64,000 nucleotides of DNA from DATBLQ01 sp036555325 (lineage in GTDB: Bacteria > Pseudomonadota > Alphaproteobacteria > Rhizobiales > Aestuariivirgaceae), in contig DATBLQ010000057.1 in assembly GCA_036555325.1 (NCBI GenBank), positions 1-64,000 of the forward strand. The letters run 5' to 3'. The notes under the pieces were generated by a model, which saw only the letters and a list, made by a program, of their open reading frames with translations, had not been told where the DNA came from and searched no databases. The stretch's first letter is position 1. Each line of letters begins with the position of its first letter. Shown here piece by piece: positions 23,745-32,525 of the stretch. A program made the translations under genes and the position numbers.

Positions 23745-24413
23745 ATGCAAGCCTACACACAGACAGGGGCACAAGGCGCAATTTCGCCGGTATTTGCTAG
23801 TCAGCCAATGTTTTTTGACCATATCGAGCTGAAAGGTGCTTCTGTTCCCTATCAGCGGAATGAAGAGATTTTTGGAGAAGGTGAACCTGCCGAATACGTA
23901 TACAAGGTTCTCTCAGGTTCGGTCCGCAGCTACAAATTGCTCACTGATGGCCGGCGGCAGATCAATGGCTTCTATCTGCCAGGCGATATTTTCGGTCTGG
24001 AACTGAGCAGTGACCATTCAAGCTCCGCTGAAGCTGTCGCTGACTGTGCCATCCTCGTTGTGAAACGCAATACGTTACTGAGAGGTGCTGAGCGGAACAA
24101 CGAGATTGCATGGAATTTGCTCTCTCTTACCGTTTCCGATCTCAAGCGGTCCCGCAGCCATGGTTTGCTTCTCATCAAAAGCGCTCAACAGAGAATTGCC
24201 GCATTTTTACTTGAAATGGCAGAGCGGCTGGCCGGCAACGGCGCTGTCGAGCTTCCGATGTCTCGCCAGGACATTGCTGACTACCTTGGCCTTACGATCG
24301 AGACAGTGTCGCGCACACTTACCCAGCTTGCAGCGTCCTCAACGATCCAGCTGATGGCATCGCGACAAATCGTACTGCGCAATCGTTCTGCACTTAGTGC
24401 ACTGAACAGCTGA
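23745..24413 (+). CDS. Crp/Fnr family regulator, FixK-like
   Basis: A 222-residue activator with an N-terminal cyclic-nucleotide-binding-type barrel (EEIFGEGEPAEYVYKVLSGS, YLPGDIFGLE), a long dimer helix and a C-terminal winged helix. The recognition helix DYLGLTIETVSRTLTQLA has E-x-x-S-R, the residues that in FNR and FixK contact TTGAT half-sites. The FNR-type N-terminal cysteine cluster is absent, so it does not sense oxygen through an Fe-S centre and is FixK-like, probably controlled by its own level (for example by FixLJ). AAGGAG lies six bases before the ATG. At least eleven matching boxes lie in the surrounding block, making it the obvious local regulator. Confidence 0.92.
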   Translation: MQAYTQTGAQGAISPVFASQPMFFDHIELKGASVPYQRNEEIFGEGEPAEYVYKVLSGSVRSYKLLTDGRRQINGFYLPGDIFGLELSSDHSSSAEAVADCAILVVKRNTLLRGAERNNEIAWNLLSLTVSDLKRSRSHGLLLIKSAQQRIAAFLLEMAERLAGNGAVELPMSRQDIADYLGLTIETVSRTLTQLAASSTIQLMASRQIVLRNRSALSALNS

Positions 24414-24548
24414 ACTCTTTCCGTAATCTGGCATCGGAGTATTATATGAAAGCCAGCAGAAAACACGCCAGGTGCGGAAGCAATCGACGATTACCTGATG
24501 TTGGTTCAGCCAACGCCTTTGAGGCACTTATGACTTGAGTGAACGGAC

Positions 24549-25070
24549 GTGACGGTCGCGGAAAGCCAAGTTCAAATCCCTCACGTCCTGAGCCAGGAAG
24601 AAATTTCCTTATTGGGCAAACTTCGCGACAGGCCGCCGGCAAAAAATGCCACCCTGCTACCACCTACAAGCTTTGGGCAACACATTGCCGATTTGCTTAC
24701 CGCGACAGTAGGATCCTGGCGATTCATCGCTATCCAGACGTTTCTATTGATCATTTGGATCATCGTTAACATTTGGGGATGGTTCGCTCATTGGGATCCC
24801 TATCCATTCATTCTGCTCAACCTGGTTCTGTCATTCCAAGCCGCCTATACGGCTCCCATCATCATGATGAGTCAGAATCGGCAGGCTGCGATTGACCGGC
24901 ATAACGCTGAGAACGACTACAAAGTCAATGTAAAGGCGGAGCTTGAAATTGAACTTCTGCATCAAAAGCTCGATCTGCTGCGAGAGCAGGAAATTCTTGA
25001 ACTCATCCGGTTACTGACGGCGCTTGAAAACAGACTGGCAGGCCTCGAAGCCCGCGGAAGGAGTGCCTAG
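24549..25070 (+). CDS. DUF1003 membrane protein
   Basis: A 173-residue protein of the DUF1003 family. After a soluble N-terminus come two membrane helices, FIAIQTFLLIIWIIVNIWGW and YPFILLNLVLSFQAAYTAPI, then the family hallmark IIMMSQNRQAAIDR and a coiled-coil tail (IELLHQKLDLLREQEILELI). The function is unknown. It probably starts at GTG 24549. The P-type ATPase gene begins 10 bp after its stop, so the two are co-transcribed, perhaps making the DUF1003 protein an accessory of the transporter. Confidence 0.9.
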   Translation: MTVAESQVQIPHVLSQEEISLLGKLRDRPPAKNATLLPPTSFGQHIADLLTATVGSWRFIAIQTFLLIIWIIVNIWGWFAHWDPYPFILLNLVLSFQAAYTAPIIMMSQNRQAAIDRHNAENDYKVNVKAELEIELLHQKLDLLREQEILELIRLLTALENRLAGLEARGRSA

Positions 25071-25080
25071 GGCGCAAAGC

Positions 25081-26985
25081 ATGAGGCAAACACATGCCGG
25101 GCCTTGGTTTACTTCCGCGAGGCTTCTGCCAGCGGGAAGCATGGGGACAATATTGGCTCTCGTACTGCGGCACATCCTGCTCTTATTGCCCGCTCTGGGA
25201 CTCTTCTCCGGCTTCAGCGCATATGTCTACGGTAACGACAGACTGGCCCGGTGGATTTGGATTGCTGCCACGCTACCGGTGCTAATTGGCCTTGCGATTG
25301 AAATCGCCACCAGCCTTCGCCGTGGCGACTTTGGTCTCGATATTGTCGCCGCCCTGTCGATGACCGCAGCATTGATTTTTGGGGAAGAGGCTGCAGCCGC
25401 GATTGTCGCGCTCATGTATGCAGGTGGCAAATATTTGGAAGGCTTTGCCGAACGACGTGCCGGCCGGGAGATGACCGCTCTCTTGGAACGAGTCCCCAGA
25501 AATGCAACCCGTTATCGAGGGCGAGGCCTTGAAGAGGTAGACATAGAGTCAATCAAGCCGGGAGACCGGCTCTTGATCAAGCAAGGAGATGTCGTTCCTG
25601 TCGATGGAACTGTCAGCGACGGACGAGCTAGACTGGATGATGCGGCTTTGACTGGTGAGTCAGTTCCAGTCGAGTATGGGGCTGGGGATGCGGTGATGAG
25701 CGGATCGGCCAATATAGGGGCAACGTTTGATCTAGTCGCCACACGCCGTGCGGCTGAGAGTACATATGCCGGAATCGTCCGCCTGGTCGAATCGGCTAGG
25801 GAATCAAAGGCGCCCATGACACGGCTCGCTGACCGCTACGCAATGGGATTCCTAGCTCTCACCATGATTCTAGCTGGGGGCGCATGGATTTGGTCGGAGG
25901 ATCCCATAAGGGCTGTGGCGGTGCTCGTTATTGCAACTCCTTGTCCGCTTATCTTGGCAGTGCCTGTAGCGCTTGTTGCTGGACTGTCGCGTGGAGCCAA
26001 GCAAGGCATATTGATCAAAGGCGGCAAGGCCCTAGAGACGCTCGCGCGGATTCAGGCGCTGGTTCTCGATAAGACCGGTACCCTAACGTATGGCAGCGCT
26101 AAGATTGTATCGATCCGCGCTTCTCCCGGTTGGTACTCGGATGATCTCCTGAGAATCGCGGCTTCTCTCGACCAGGCGTCAAAACACGTTATAGCTCAGG
26201 CGATTGTCGACGAGGCTCGGCGGCGGGGACTCAACCTTGTCGCGCCTCGCAACGTCGTTGAAACGCCTGGTGAAGGAATCGAGGGTAATGTAGACGGCCG
26301 AGCCGTGCTACTTGGCGGGCCTCGTTTCGTGTCAGCGAAGCTCAAAGCGAGTCACACACTCTCAACGGAATTGAAACACGTGAGTGGTAGCGTCGCCGTA
26401 GCGATCGCCATCGATCAGAAGCTCGCCGGCTTGATTCTTCTCGCCGATGAGCTGCGATCCGAAGCGGCAGCAACTCTGAGCGATCTTCGGCGGCTTGGGA
26501 TTAGCAGAATCGTGCTCGCCTCGGGGGATAGCCGAGAGGTTACCGAGACTGTTGCCGCGAGTCTCTCGTTCGATCTTGTACGCGCGGAATTGACCCCGGA
26601 ACAGAAGATCCTTGCCGTTTTGTCGGAGCGAAAAAATGGCCCGGTCCTGATGATCGGCGACGGAGTAAACGACGCTCCCGCCCTTGCAGCAGCCGATGTT
26701 GGAATGGCAATGGGCGCCAGAGGTTCAGCAGCGTCAGCTGAAGCGGCAGATGTCGTACTTCTGGTCGATCGTTTCGACCGCGTCTTGCCCGCAATAAAGA
26801 TTGCAAGGCGATCGCGCGTCATTGCGCTGCAGAGCGTATACGCGGGTATGGGTCTGTCTATTGTCGGCATGATCGCGGCTGCACTAGGCTTTATTCCGCC
26901 TGTCCAAGGTGCGCTCCTGCAGGAAGGAATTGACGTTGCTGTTATCCTCAATGCGCTACGCGCATTGCGCACTCCTGCAATGTGA
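25081..26985 (+). CDS. Heavy-metal-type P1B ATPase with TPC motif
   Basis: A 634-residue P-type ATPase. It has TGESVPVE (actuator), DKTGTLT with the phosphorylated Asp near residue 327, GDGVNDAPALAAADVG (hinge) and an ion-channel helix ATPCPLILAVPVAL near residue 286. The motif is TPC where copper pumps have CPC and cobalt pumps SPC, so the metal cannot be read off. No N-terminal metal-binding domain is present, and the nucleotide-binding domain lacks an obvious HP motif (SKHVIAQAI instead of EHPLA). It should export a metal ion across the inner membrane. It follows the DUF1003 gene. ATG 25081 is chosen; 25141 is possible. Confidence 0.9.
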   Translation: MRQTHAGPWFTSARLLPAGSMGTILALVLRHILLLLPALGLFSGFSAYVYGNDRLARWIWIAATLPVLIGLAIEIATSLRRGDFGLDIVAALSMTAALIFGEEAAAAIVALMYAGGKYLEGFAERRAGREMTALLERVPRNATRYRGRGLEEVDIESIKPGDRLLIKQGDVVPVDGTVSDGRARLDDAALTGESVPVEYGAGDAVMSGSANIGATFDLVATRRAAESTYAGIVRLVESARESKAPMTRLADRYAMGFLALTMILAGGAWIWSEDPIRAVAVLVIATPCPLILAVPVALVAGLSRGAKQGILIKGGKALETLARIQALVLDKTGTLTYGSAKIVSIRASPGWYSDDLLRIAASLDQASKHVIAQAIVDEARRRGLNLVAPRNVVETPGEGIEGNVDGRAVLLGGPRFVSAKLKASHTLSTELKHVSGSVAVAIAIDQKLAGLILLADELRSEAAATLSDLRRLGISRIVLASGDSREVTETVAASLSFDLVRAELTPEQKILAVLSERKNGPVLMIGDGVNDAPALAAADVGMAMGARGSAASAEAADVVLLVDRFDRVLPAIKIARRSRVIALQSVYAGMGLSIVGMIAAALGFIPPVQGALLQEGIDVAVILNALRALRTPAM

Positions 26986-27037
26986 ATTCATTCTAGGCGA
27001 TGGAAGGTTGCGGTCGTTTACGTCTTTCGTGATCTCG

Positions 27038-29731
27038 TCACTTGCTAAGCGGCAGTCGCACGGCGACTATTTCCCGCAGACCTTCGATAGTCTCAATCGT
27101 GAAGCCCAGTTCTTCGCACATCGCGAGCATGGTACGGTTTTCGCGCAGCACCTGGCCGGTGATCTGGCTAAGCTGTTCAGCGTACGCGTACTCGATCACG
27201 AGCTGCATTAGGATCCAGCCAAGCCCGCGACCTTTAAGATCAGAGCGGACAAGAATTGCAAACTCACCGGTATCATGATTGGCATCGCTATGGAGATGCA
27301 CTGCCCCCAGCACATCTCCCGTCTCCGGAGCAAGGGCGATAAAGGCGATAGCGCGGCTATAGTCGAGCTGGGTAAGGCGAGCAATGAATGGATGGTTCAG
27401 CTCCTTCACGCGCGCGAAGAAGCGCAGTTGGAGATCTTCCTCGGTGATTTTAGCAAAGAAGCTACGCACAAGCTCCTCATCTTCGGGACGAATAGGTCGG
27501 ATCAGGACTGGCGAGCCATCAGGCAGCTTCGCATCGCGCTGCCAGCCACTGGGATAGGGCCTGATGGATAGGCGGCTTCCCCGTGCCGACCTCTGCTCGG
27601 AAGCCGTAAAAGGCGCGATCGCCACTCGCGCATCGAGAACCATGACGCCGTCGGAATCGGCAAGCAGCGGGTTAAGATCAAGCTCGCGAACTTCTGGAAG
27701 GTCGGCAGCCATCTGGCCCAGCTTGACAAGAACTAGGGCAATGGCGTGCAGATCCGCTGGAGGTACATCACGATAACCGGAAAGAACTCGCGACACTCGT
27801 GTACGCGCTACAAGGTCAACTGCAGTATTCAGGTCAATGGGGGGGAGCGCCAGCGCCTTATCGTTGATGACTTCAACGGCAGTACCGCCGCACCCAAAGA
27901 CAATGATGGGCCCAAACGTCAGATCGTCGGCCACGCCAGCAATGAGCTCACGCGCCTGAGGACGCACAATCATTGGATGCAACGTAACACCAGTAATCCA
28001 CGCCGCAGGCTTTGCCCGACGTGCGCTCTCCAGAATTTCCGCCGTGGCGGTGCGGACCTCTGCCGGGCTGGACAGGTTGAGCCGGACGCCACCCACATCG
28101 GATTTGTGCACAATCTCCGGTGAAAGGATCTTTGCAACCAGCGAAGAATGGCCTTGGAGAAGCGTTTGTGCGGCAACAAACGCCTGGTCTGGCTCTTGCA
28201 CCAGCGTGACCTCAGCCAAAGGAATGCGATAGGCCTTCAACAGCTCACTTACTTCTATGGGATCGAGCCATCGCCTTCCATCAGCCAATGCATTGGCAAT
28301 GGTGCGCCGCGCCACGCCGATATCCCAATCGAAGTCCTGCGGTAGGCCCGGCGGTGCCTCCATTAACGTCTCACGCGCTTCGCGGTACCTCACCAGATGC
28401 ATGAAGCCCTGAACAGCGTCGGATTCGGTGGCATAGTGAGGAATGGCAGCGGCTTCAAATGCCTCTCCTGCGGCCACCTCCTCGGCAATCCATCCAGCGA
28501 AAACGGGTCTAAGCTCGTGGCTGTGCTTGCGCAGTACCACATCGGTTATAGCTCGGGCTGCGTCAAGGGCAGAGGCAAGTGCCGTCGGCACATTGAGGAC
28601 TAGGATCGCATCGTTTCCATCGTCTGAAAGTAAAATTTCAAGCGTTTGGGCGTAGCGCTCGCCGTCAGCATCGCCAACGATATCGACGGGGTTCGATTTC
28701 GACCAGCCCGGCGGTAGAACGGAATTGAGCTTGGCAATTGTCTCAGCGGATAGTTCGCTCGCCGCTCCGCCCAATTCGATTAAGCGGTCGATGGCAAGCA
28801 CACCGATGCCGCCACCATTGGTGAGGACCGCTAACCGATTCCCCGGGAAAAGTTTCAATCGTCCGAGCGCCTCCGCTGCCACAAACATTTCTTCCAGGTC
28901 CATGACGCGGAGCAATCCAGCGCGGCGGAAAACTGCATCATAGACGGCATCGGTCCCGGCAAGCGCCCCGGTGTGAGTTTCCGCGGCTTTAGCACCTTGT
29001 GCCTGGCGGCCCGATTTGATCACAACGACCGGCTTGACGCGTGCTGCCGCCCGGGCGGCGGATAGGAACTTGGCGGGTGCGGTGACTGCCTCGACATAAA
29101 GCAGGATGGCGCGCGTCTGGCCGTCGAGCGCGAAATGGTCGAGCAAGTCGCCGAAATCGACATCGATCGCATCGCCGAGCGACACAATGCCGGAATAACC
29201 GATAGATCGCGTGACGCTCCACTCGATGAGACCGGCGGCAATGGCTCCCGATTGTGAAATGAGCGCCAGATCGCCGGGCTTCGCAGCGCGGGCTGCGAAG
29301 CTTGCATTGACTCCCGCTGGCGGGACTAGGACACCAAGCCCGTTTGGTCCAACAATCCGTAAGCCATGCGGTCGGGCAGCATTGAGGCACTGATCTGCGA
29401 ACGACCCCGGTCCGTGGCCGAGGCCCGCCGTGATGATGATGGCGGCAGAGCTTCCCTTGAGTGCTGCCTCCGAGACAATACCAGGCACGGTCTCCGGTGG
29501 CGCAGTCACCACGACTATATCGGGAGGCTCTGCGAGGGCAGCGAGTGAGGGCACGGTGGTCAGGCCGTCAATGGACTTGTATTTTGGATTGACCAGATAA
29601 ATGGGGCCCGCAAAGCCTCCTGAGCGTAGGTTCTTGAGGACGGTGCGCCCAAGCGATCGCTCGCGGGTGCTAGCGCCGATGAGCGCGAGTGAGTTCGGTC
29701 GGAAGAGCTTGTCCAGGCGATAGGTACTCAT
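27038..29731 (-). CDS. Bifunctional acetate-CoA ligase (ADP-forming)-like / GNAT protein acetyltransferase
   Basis: An 897-residue multidomain protein of the Pat type. Residues 1-130 are a CoA-binding Rossmann domain (LFRPNSLALIGASTRERSLG), followed by the succinyl-CoA-ligase-like part with the catalytic His in KAAETHTGALAGTDAV. An ATP-grasp domain follows (SLVAKILSPEIVHKSDVGGV), then a GNAT domain at about 735-890 with the acetyl-CoA loop RSDLKGRGLGWIL. Homologues acetylate and switch off acyl-CoA synthetases, tuning carbon flow. It lies 10 bp after the APC permease gene in one operon whose promoter carries a perfect FixK-type box. Whether the ligase part is active cannot be told. Confidence 0.92.
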   Translation of the reverse strand: MSTYRLDKLFRPNSLALIGASTRERSLGRTVLKNLRSGGFAGPIYLVNPKYKSIDGLTTVPSLAALAEPPDIVVVTAPPETVPGIVSEAALKGSSAAIIITAGLGHGPGSFADQCLNAARPHGLRIVGPNGLGVLVPPAGVNASFAARAAKPGDLALISQSGAIAAGLIEWSVTRSIGYSGIVSLGDAIDVDFGDLLDHFALDGQTRAILLYVEAVTAPAKFLSAARAAARVKPVVVIKSGRQAQGAKAAETHTGALAGTDAVYDAVFRRAGLLRVMDLEEMFVAAEALGRLKLFPGNRLAVLTNGGGIGVLAIDRLIELGGAASELSAETIAKLNSVLPPGWSKSNPVDIVGDADGERYAQTLEILLSDDGNDAILVLNVPTALASALDAARAITDVVLRKHSHELRPVFAGWIAEEVAAGEAFEAAAIPHYATESDAVQGFMHLVRYREARETLMEAPPGLPQDFDWDIGVARRTIANALADGRRWLDPIEVSELLKAYRIPLAEVTLVQEPDQAFVAAQTLLQGHSSLVAKILSPEIVHKSDVGGVRLNLSSPAEVRTATAEILESARRAKPAAWITGVTLHPMIVRPQARELIAGVADDLTFGPIIVFGCGGTAVEVINDKALALPPIDLNTAVDLVARTRVSRVLSGYRDVPPADLHAIALVLVKLGQMAADLPEVRELDLNPLLADSDGVMVLDARVAIAPFTASEQRSARGSRLSIRPYPSGWQRDAKLPDGSPVLIRPIRPEDEELVRSFFAKITEEDLQLRFFARVKELNHPFIARLTQLDYSRAIAFIALAPETGDVLGAVHLHSDANHDTGEFAILVRSDLKGRGLGWILMQLVIEYAYAEQLSQITGQVLRENRTMLAMCEELGFTIETIEGLREIVAVRLPLSK

Positions 29732-29741
29732 CGCATCCGAC

Positions 29742-30965
29742 TCAGCCGCCGATTATCAGAAGTCCGAGACAAAGAATAGCACCAAGAATGGGGACCCAGA
29801 TGGGGACGATAAAGGTCTGCGGTGGTGCTGCAGTGCCGCGAAGCTTGATGCGTACTAGAGCAGCGCAGACAATTACGAAAACTGCAAGCGTAAGGCGCGA
29901 TGTCCACTCGGCAAGCTCGCCTATGGGAAAGGCAAGGGCTAGAGCTAATGCAACTCCAATGGCAAGCGCGGTGGAAAGGAGCGGCGTTCGGGTGATCCGA
30001 TTTATCCCGGCCAGTGTGCCCGGCAGCAGTCCGCGGTTTGCAAGACCGTAGAGGACGCGTGATGTCATGATAATCTGGACGACCACGCCGTTGAGCGTCG
30101 CCACGATTGCGATAGCAGTGATGATCAGTGGTGATAGGTTTGTAGTCTTTTCGAACACCGCCGTCAGAGGTGCTGCGGTACCAGCCAGTTCGGCCGGCGG
30201 AACGGCCAGGACTGCTACCGCAGACACTGCAGCGTAGAGCAACATGCTCAGTCCCAGGGTGATCAATATGGCGCGGGCGAGTGTCCATTGCGGGTCCTTG
30301 GTTTCTTCGGCGAGCGAATCAATGTTCTCGAACCCGATAAATGCAAAGAATGCGAGCAAAGTTGCTGCAGCAATTCCAGACCAATAGTCCATACCCGCGG
30401 AGGGTATGATTTCGTTCAAGCGCATCGTAAAATTTGCATCGCCGAATGTACCGCCAGCGATTATCGCGATGAGACCGGTAGTCTCGATTACTGTCAAAAT
30501 ACCAGCGAAGGTCACCGACTCGTGGATGCCCCAAGCAGCAATTAAGCCCATTGTTAGGACAACCATCGTTAGGATCATGCCGTGCGGCAGATCAACGAGC
30601 TGTGCGATATACCCAGTGGAACCAAGTGCGATCGCAGCAGATGACACAACTCCGATACAGGCAACGGCAAGTCCGATCGTCATGGTAAGCCAGCGCCGCT
30701 GGAAGGCTTCCTCGACAAAACGGGCTTCTCCGGCAGCGAAGGGTAGCCTGCCGGCAAGTTCGGCAAAAGAAGCCGCCGGACATAACATAACTAAGCCGGC
30801 GATGATGAATGATATGGGTGCGGCCATACCTGCTCGCCCGGCCGCCTCCCCCACCAGCACATAGATGCCAGCGCCAATGGTGACGCCGAGCCCATAGAGC
30901 ACCACCATCGGCAAGGTGAGCGAACGTCTTAGAGATGCTGGCACCTGAACAGTTTCGTAACTCAT
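29742..30965 (-). CDS. APC superfamily amino-acid permease
   Basis: A 407-residue inner-membrane transporter of about twelve helices. The first helix holds LPMVVLYGLGVTIGAGIYVL, the APC substrate-binding GAGI motif, and helix 6 holds FFAFIGFENIDSLAEETKDP, the conserved F-GFE-x-E-x-P signature. It likely imports an amino acid or polyamine with protons. It is the first gene of an operon with the acyl-CoA-synthetase/acetyltransferase gene. A perfect FixK-type box is centred only about 40 bases before this ATG; with class II spacing the transcript would begin at the ATG itself, so the message may be leaderless or use another spacing. Confidence 0.9.
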   Translation of the reverse strand: MSYETVQVPASLRRSLTLPMVVLYGLGVTIGAGIYVLVGEAAGRAGMAAPISFIIAGLVMLCPAASFAELAGRLPFAAGEARFVEEAFQRRWLTMTIGLAVACIGVVSSAAIALGSTGYIAQLVDLPHGMILTMVVLTMGLIAAWGIHESVTFAGILTVIETTGLIAIIAGGTFGDANFTMRLNEIIPSAGMDYWSGIAAATLLAFFAFIGFENIDSLAEETKDPQWTLARAILITLGLSMLLYAAVSAVAVLAVPPAELAGTAAPLTAVFEKTTNLSPLIITAIAIVATLNGVVVQIIMTSRVLYGLANRGLLPGTLAGINRITRTPLLSTALAIGVALALALAFPIGELAEWTSRLTLAVFVIVCAALVRIKLRGTAAPPQTFIVPIWVPILGAILCLGLLIIGG

Positions 30966-30998
30966 GGTGAAAACTAATTCGCCGGCCCGATTTTCCAT

Positions 30999-31012
30999 TT
31001 GATGCTGATCAA
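30999..31012 (-). promoter_or_regulatory. FixK/FNR-type box, perfect
   Basis: TTGATGCTGATCAA, exact match, directly upstream of the APC permease/acyl-CoA-synthetase operon. Confidence 0.75.
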
Positions 31013-31191
31013 CTGACCAATGCGTTTTTGCCGATCAGGACGGCAAAAACGAGATTCCTAATGTGCATGGCCCGATAGCCGCCCATGAAGCAAAGGCGGA
31101 AGCCCCGGCATGGGACACTTCGCACGGCAAATTGCCAAAAACGCCGCATGCTGCTGCAAGCATATCAGCATCACGAATGCTTGAATCGGTT

Positions 31192-31205
31192 TTGACCTAC
31201 ATCAA
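31192..31205 (+). promoter_or_regulatory. FixK/FNR-type box
   Basis: TTGACCTACATCAA, one mismatch. Centred 66 bases before the ATG of the BON protein; a -41.5 site would leave a 24-base leader carrying its AAGGAG. Confidence 0.75.
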
Positions 31206-31263
31206 AGCGGAAGCGCTAATACACGCCCAGAGTTTTCACTCCTCTACTAAAAGGAGAGCACTT

Positions 31264-31935
31264 ATGAATGATAAACAGTTGCGACAGGATGTGTTGGATG
31301 AGCTGGATTTTGAGCCGAGCATCGATGCGGCGAACATCGGCGTTGCTGTGGATGAAGGTGTCGTGACCTTGACGGGCCACGTGGCGAGTTACGCTCAGAA
31401 GACCACCGCCGAGGAGGCAGTCAGGCGGGTTAAGGGCGTGCTCGCTCTCGCAAATGAGGTCGAAATTCGATACCCCAGTGAAAAGAAGACATCCGATGAT
31501 GAAATTGCCAAGCGAGTCCTAAGCATCCTCAAGTGGAATGAAGTCGTCCCACAGGAGGGAGTGCAGATAAGCGTTGAGAAGGGTTGGGTCACTCTAACCG
31601 GGCAAGTAGCCTGGCAATTCCAAAGAAAGGCCGCTGAGGATGCCGTCAGAAAACTATCCGGGGTCACAGGTTTGATTAACAACATTGAGATCAAGCCAAC
31701 GGTATCTGCGTATGACGTAAAGGAAAAGATTGAAAGTGCGCTGACCCGACATGCGGAGATCGAAGCCAAAGGGATCAAGGTTACAATCCGCGATGGGAAC
31801 AAGGTGTCACTTGAAGGTAGGGTCGATAGTTGGGATGAACGCGCGGCGGTCGAGAACGCAGCGTGGTCAGTGGCCGGTGTCAAGTCAGTTGACGACCGCC
31901 TGACAATTACACCATCGTACCAGGAAGATTACTGA
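31264..31935 (+). CDS. Protein with three BON domains
   Basis: A 223-residue soluble protein built of three BON domains, each ending with a VTLTGHV- or VSLEGRV-type strand: about residues 1-70 (GVVTLTGHVASYAQKTTAEE), 77-150 (GWVTLTGQVAWQFQRKAAED) and 155-223. No signal peptide is seen, unlike OsmY, so it is cytoplasmic. BON domains bind phospholipid or other surfaces and are linked to osmotic and stationary-phase stress. ATG 31264 has AAGGAG eight bases upstream; the long upstream frame from 31063 lies across the FixK-type box and cannot be the start. A hairpin follows the gene. Confidence 0.92.
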   Translation: MNDKQLRQDVLDELDFEPSIDAANIGVAVDEGVVTLTGHVASYAQKTTAEEAVRRVKGVLALANEVEIRYPSEKKTSDDEIAKRVLSILKWNEVVPQEGVQISVEKGWVTLTGQVAWQFQRKAAEDAVRKLSGVTGLINNIEIKPTVSAYDVKEKIESALTRHAEIEAKGIKVTIRDGNKVSLEGRVDSWDERAAVENAAWSVAGVKSVDDRLTITPSYQEDY

Positions 31936-31947
31936 GCGCAGCCTTCA

Positions 31948-31984
31948 CCGCCAGCAGGACTTTCAATCGGCGTCCTGCTGGCGG
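31948..31984. terminator. Long hairpin after the BON gene
   Basis: CCGCCAGCAGGAC and GTCCTGCTGGCGG form a perfect 13-bp stem with an 11-base loop, starting 13 bases after the stop codon. No T-run follows, but the position suggests a terminator. Confidence 0.65.
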
Positions 31985-32090
31985 CTGCTATTGGCAAGAG
32001 GATATGAGTTTGGTAAACCCTTCAACGCCTAGAGCCCGCCACTAGGAGAAAAGTACTGTGACGTAGCTGTTTTGTTTTTGACGCTCCGAT

Positions 32091-32186
32091 CTATTCGAAT
32101 TCGCCGCCAATTTGATCAATAAGAGACATTATCAGCTTCACTCCGAGCCCTTTAGACAAGGCTGGATCAAATTCACTCGGCAGACC
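32091..32186 (-). pseudogene. C-terminal remnant of a HisKA_2/HWE-type histidine kinase
   Basis: The minus strand reads GLPSEFDPALSKGLGVKLIM then SLIDQIGGEFE before TAG 32091. This is the ATP-binding-domain G2 region of HisKA_2-type sensor kinases (GLP-x-FDP-x-GLG-x-LV-x-L-x-Q-GG). The rest of the kinase is absent upstream and its last strand is cut off by the stop, so it is a short leftover. Confidence 0.65.
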
Positions 32187-32301
32187 TGGTCGAAACCGAC
32201 AGAGTGTGTGGCGGCCCGATGGTGTGGGACAGGTATTTCGCCCATGCAACTATTCTCCGCAACGCGCAGTGCAGACTACGGCGGAGGCCTCGGAGATAGC
32301 A

Positions 32302-32315
32302 TTGATTCAAATCAA
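32302..32315. promoter_or_regulatory. FixK/FNR-type box, perfect, without an evident target gene
   Basis: TTGATTCAAATCAA, exact match. The nearest plus-strand gene starts 211 bases later and has its own box; the minus side holds only the kinase remnant. It may drive an unseen RNA or be left over from a lost gene. Confidence 0.6.
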
Positions 32316-32458
32316 ACCCCGTGCTTGCCGGCTAAACTGCGACTGACGAGAAATTTCCGCTCCAATACTATATGCTTAGTGTAACATTTTATCATCCAAC
32401 TAGTTTGTCTTGTAGCTCCGCTGTCTGGTTGTTTCGTCAATTATGCGCAGTTTAGATC

Positions 32459-32472
32459 TTGAGACAGATCAA
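32459..32472 (+). promoter_or_regulatory. FixK/FNR-type box
   Basis: TTGAGACAGATCAA, one mismatch, centred 61 bases before the ATG of the APH/P-loop protein; a -41.5 site gives a leader of about 19 bases. Confidence 0.7.
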
Positions 32473-32525
32473 TGCTCAATCAGAAATAGTTGAATATCTA
32501 TCCACCTATGAATAGTCGACAATAG

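Noticed and set aside
32112..32384. 90-codon plus-strand frame between the BON and APH genes
   Set aside because: It crosses the kinase remnant and a FixK-type box and has no family resemblance.
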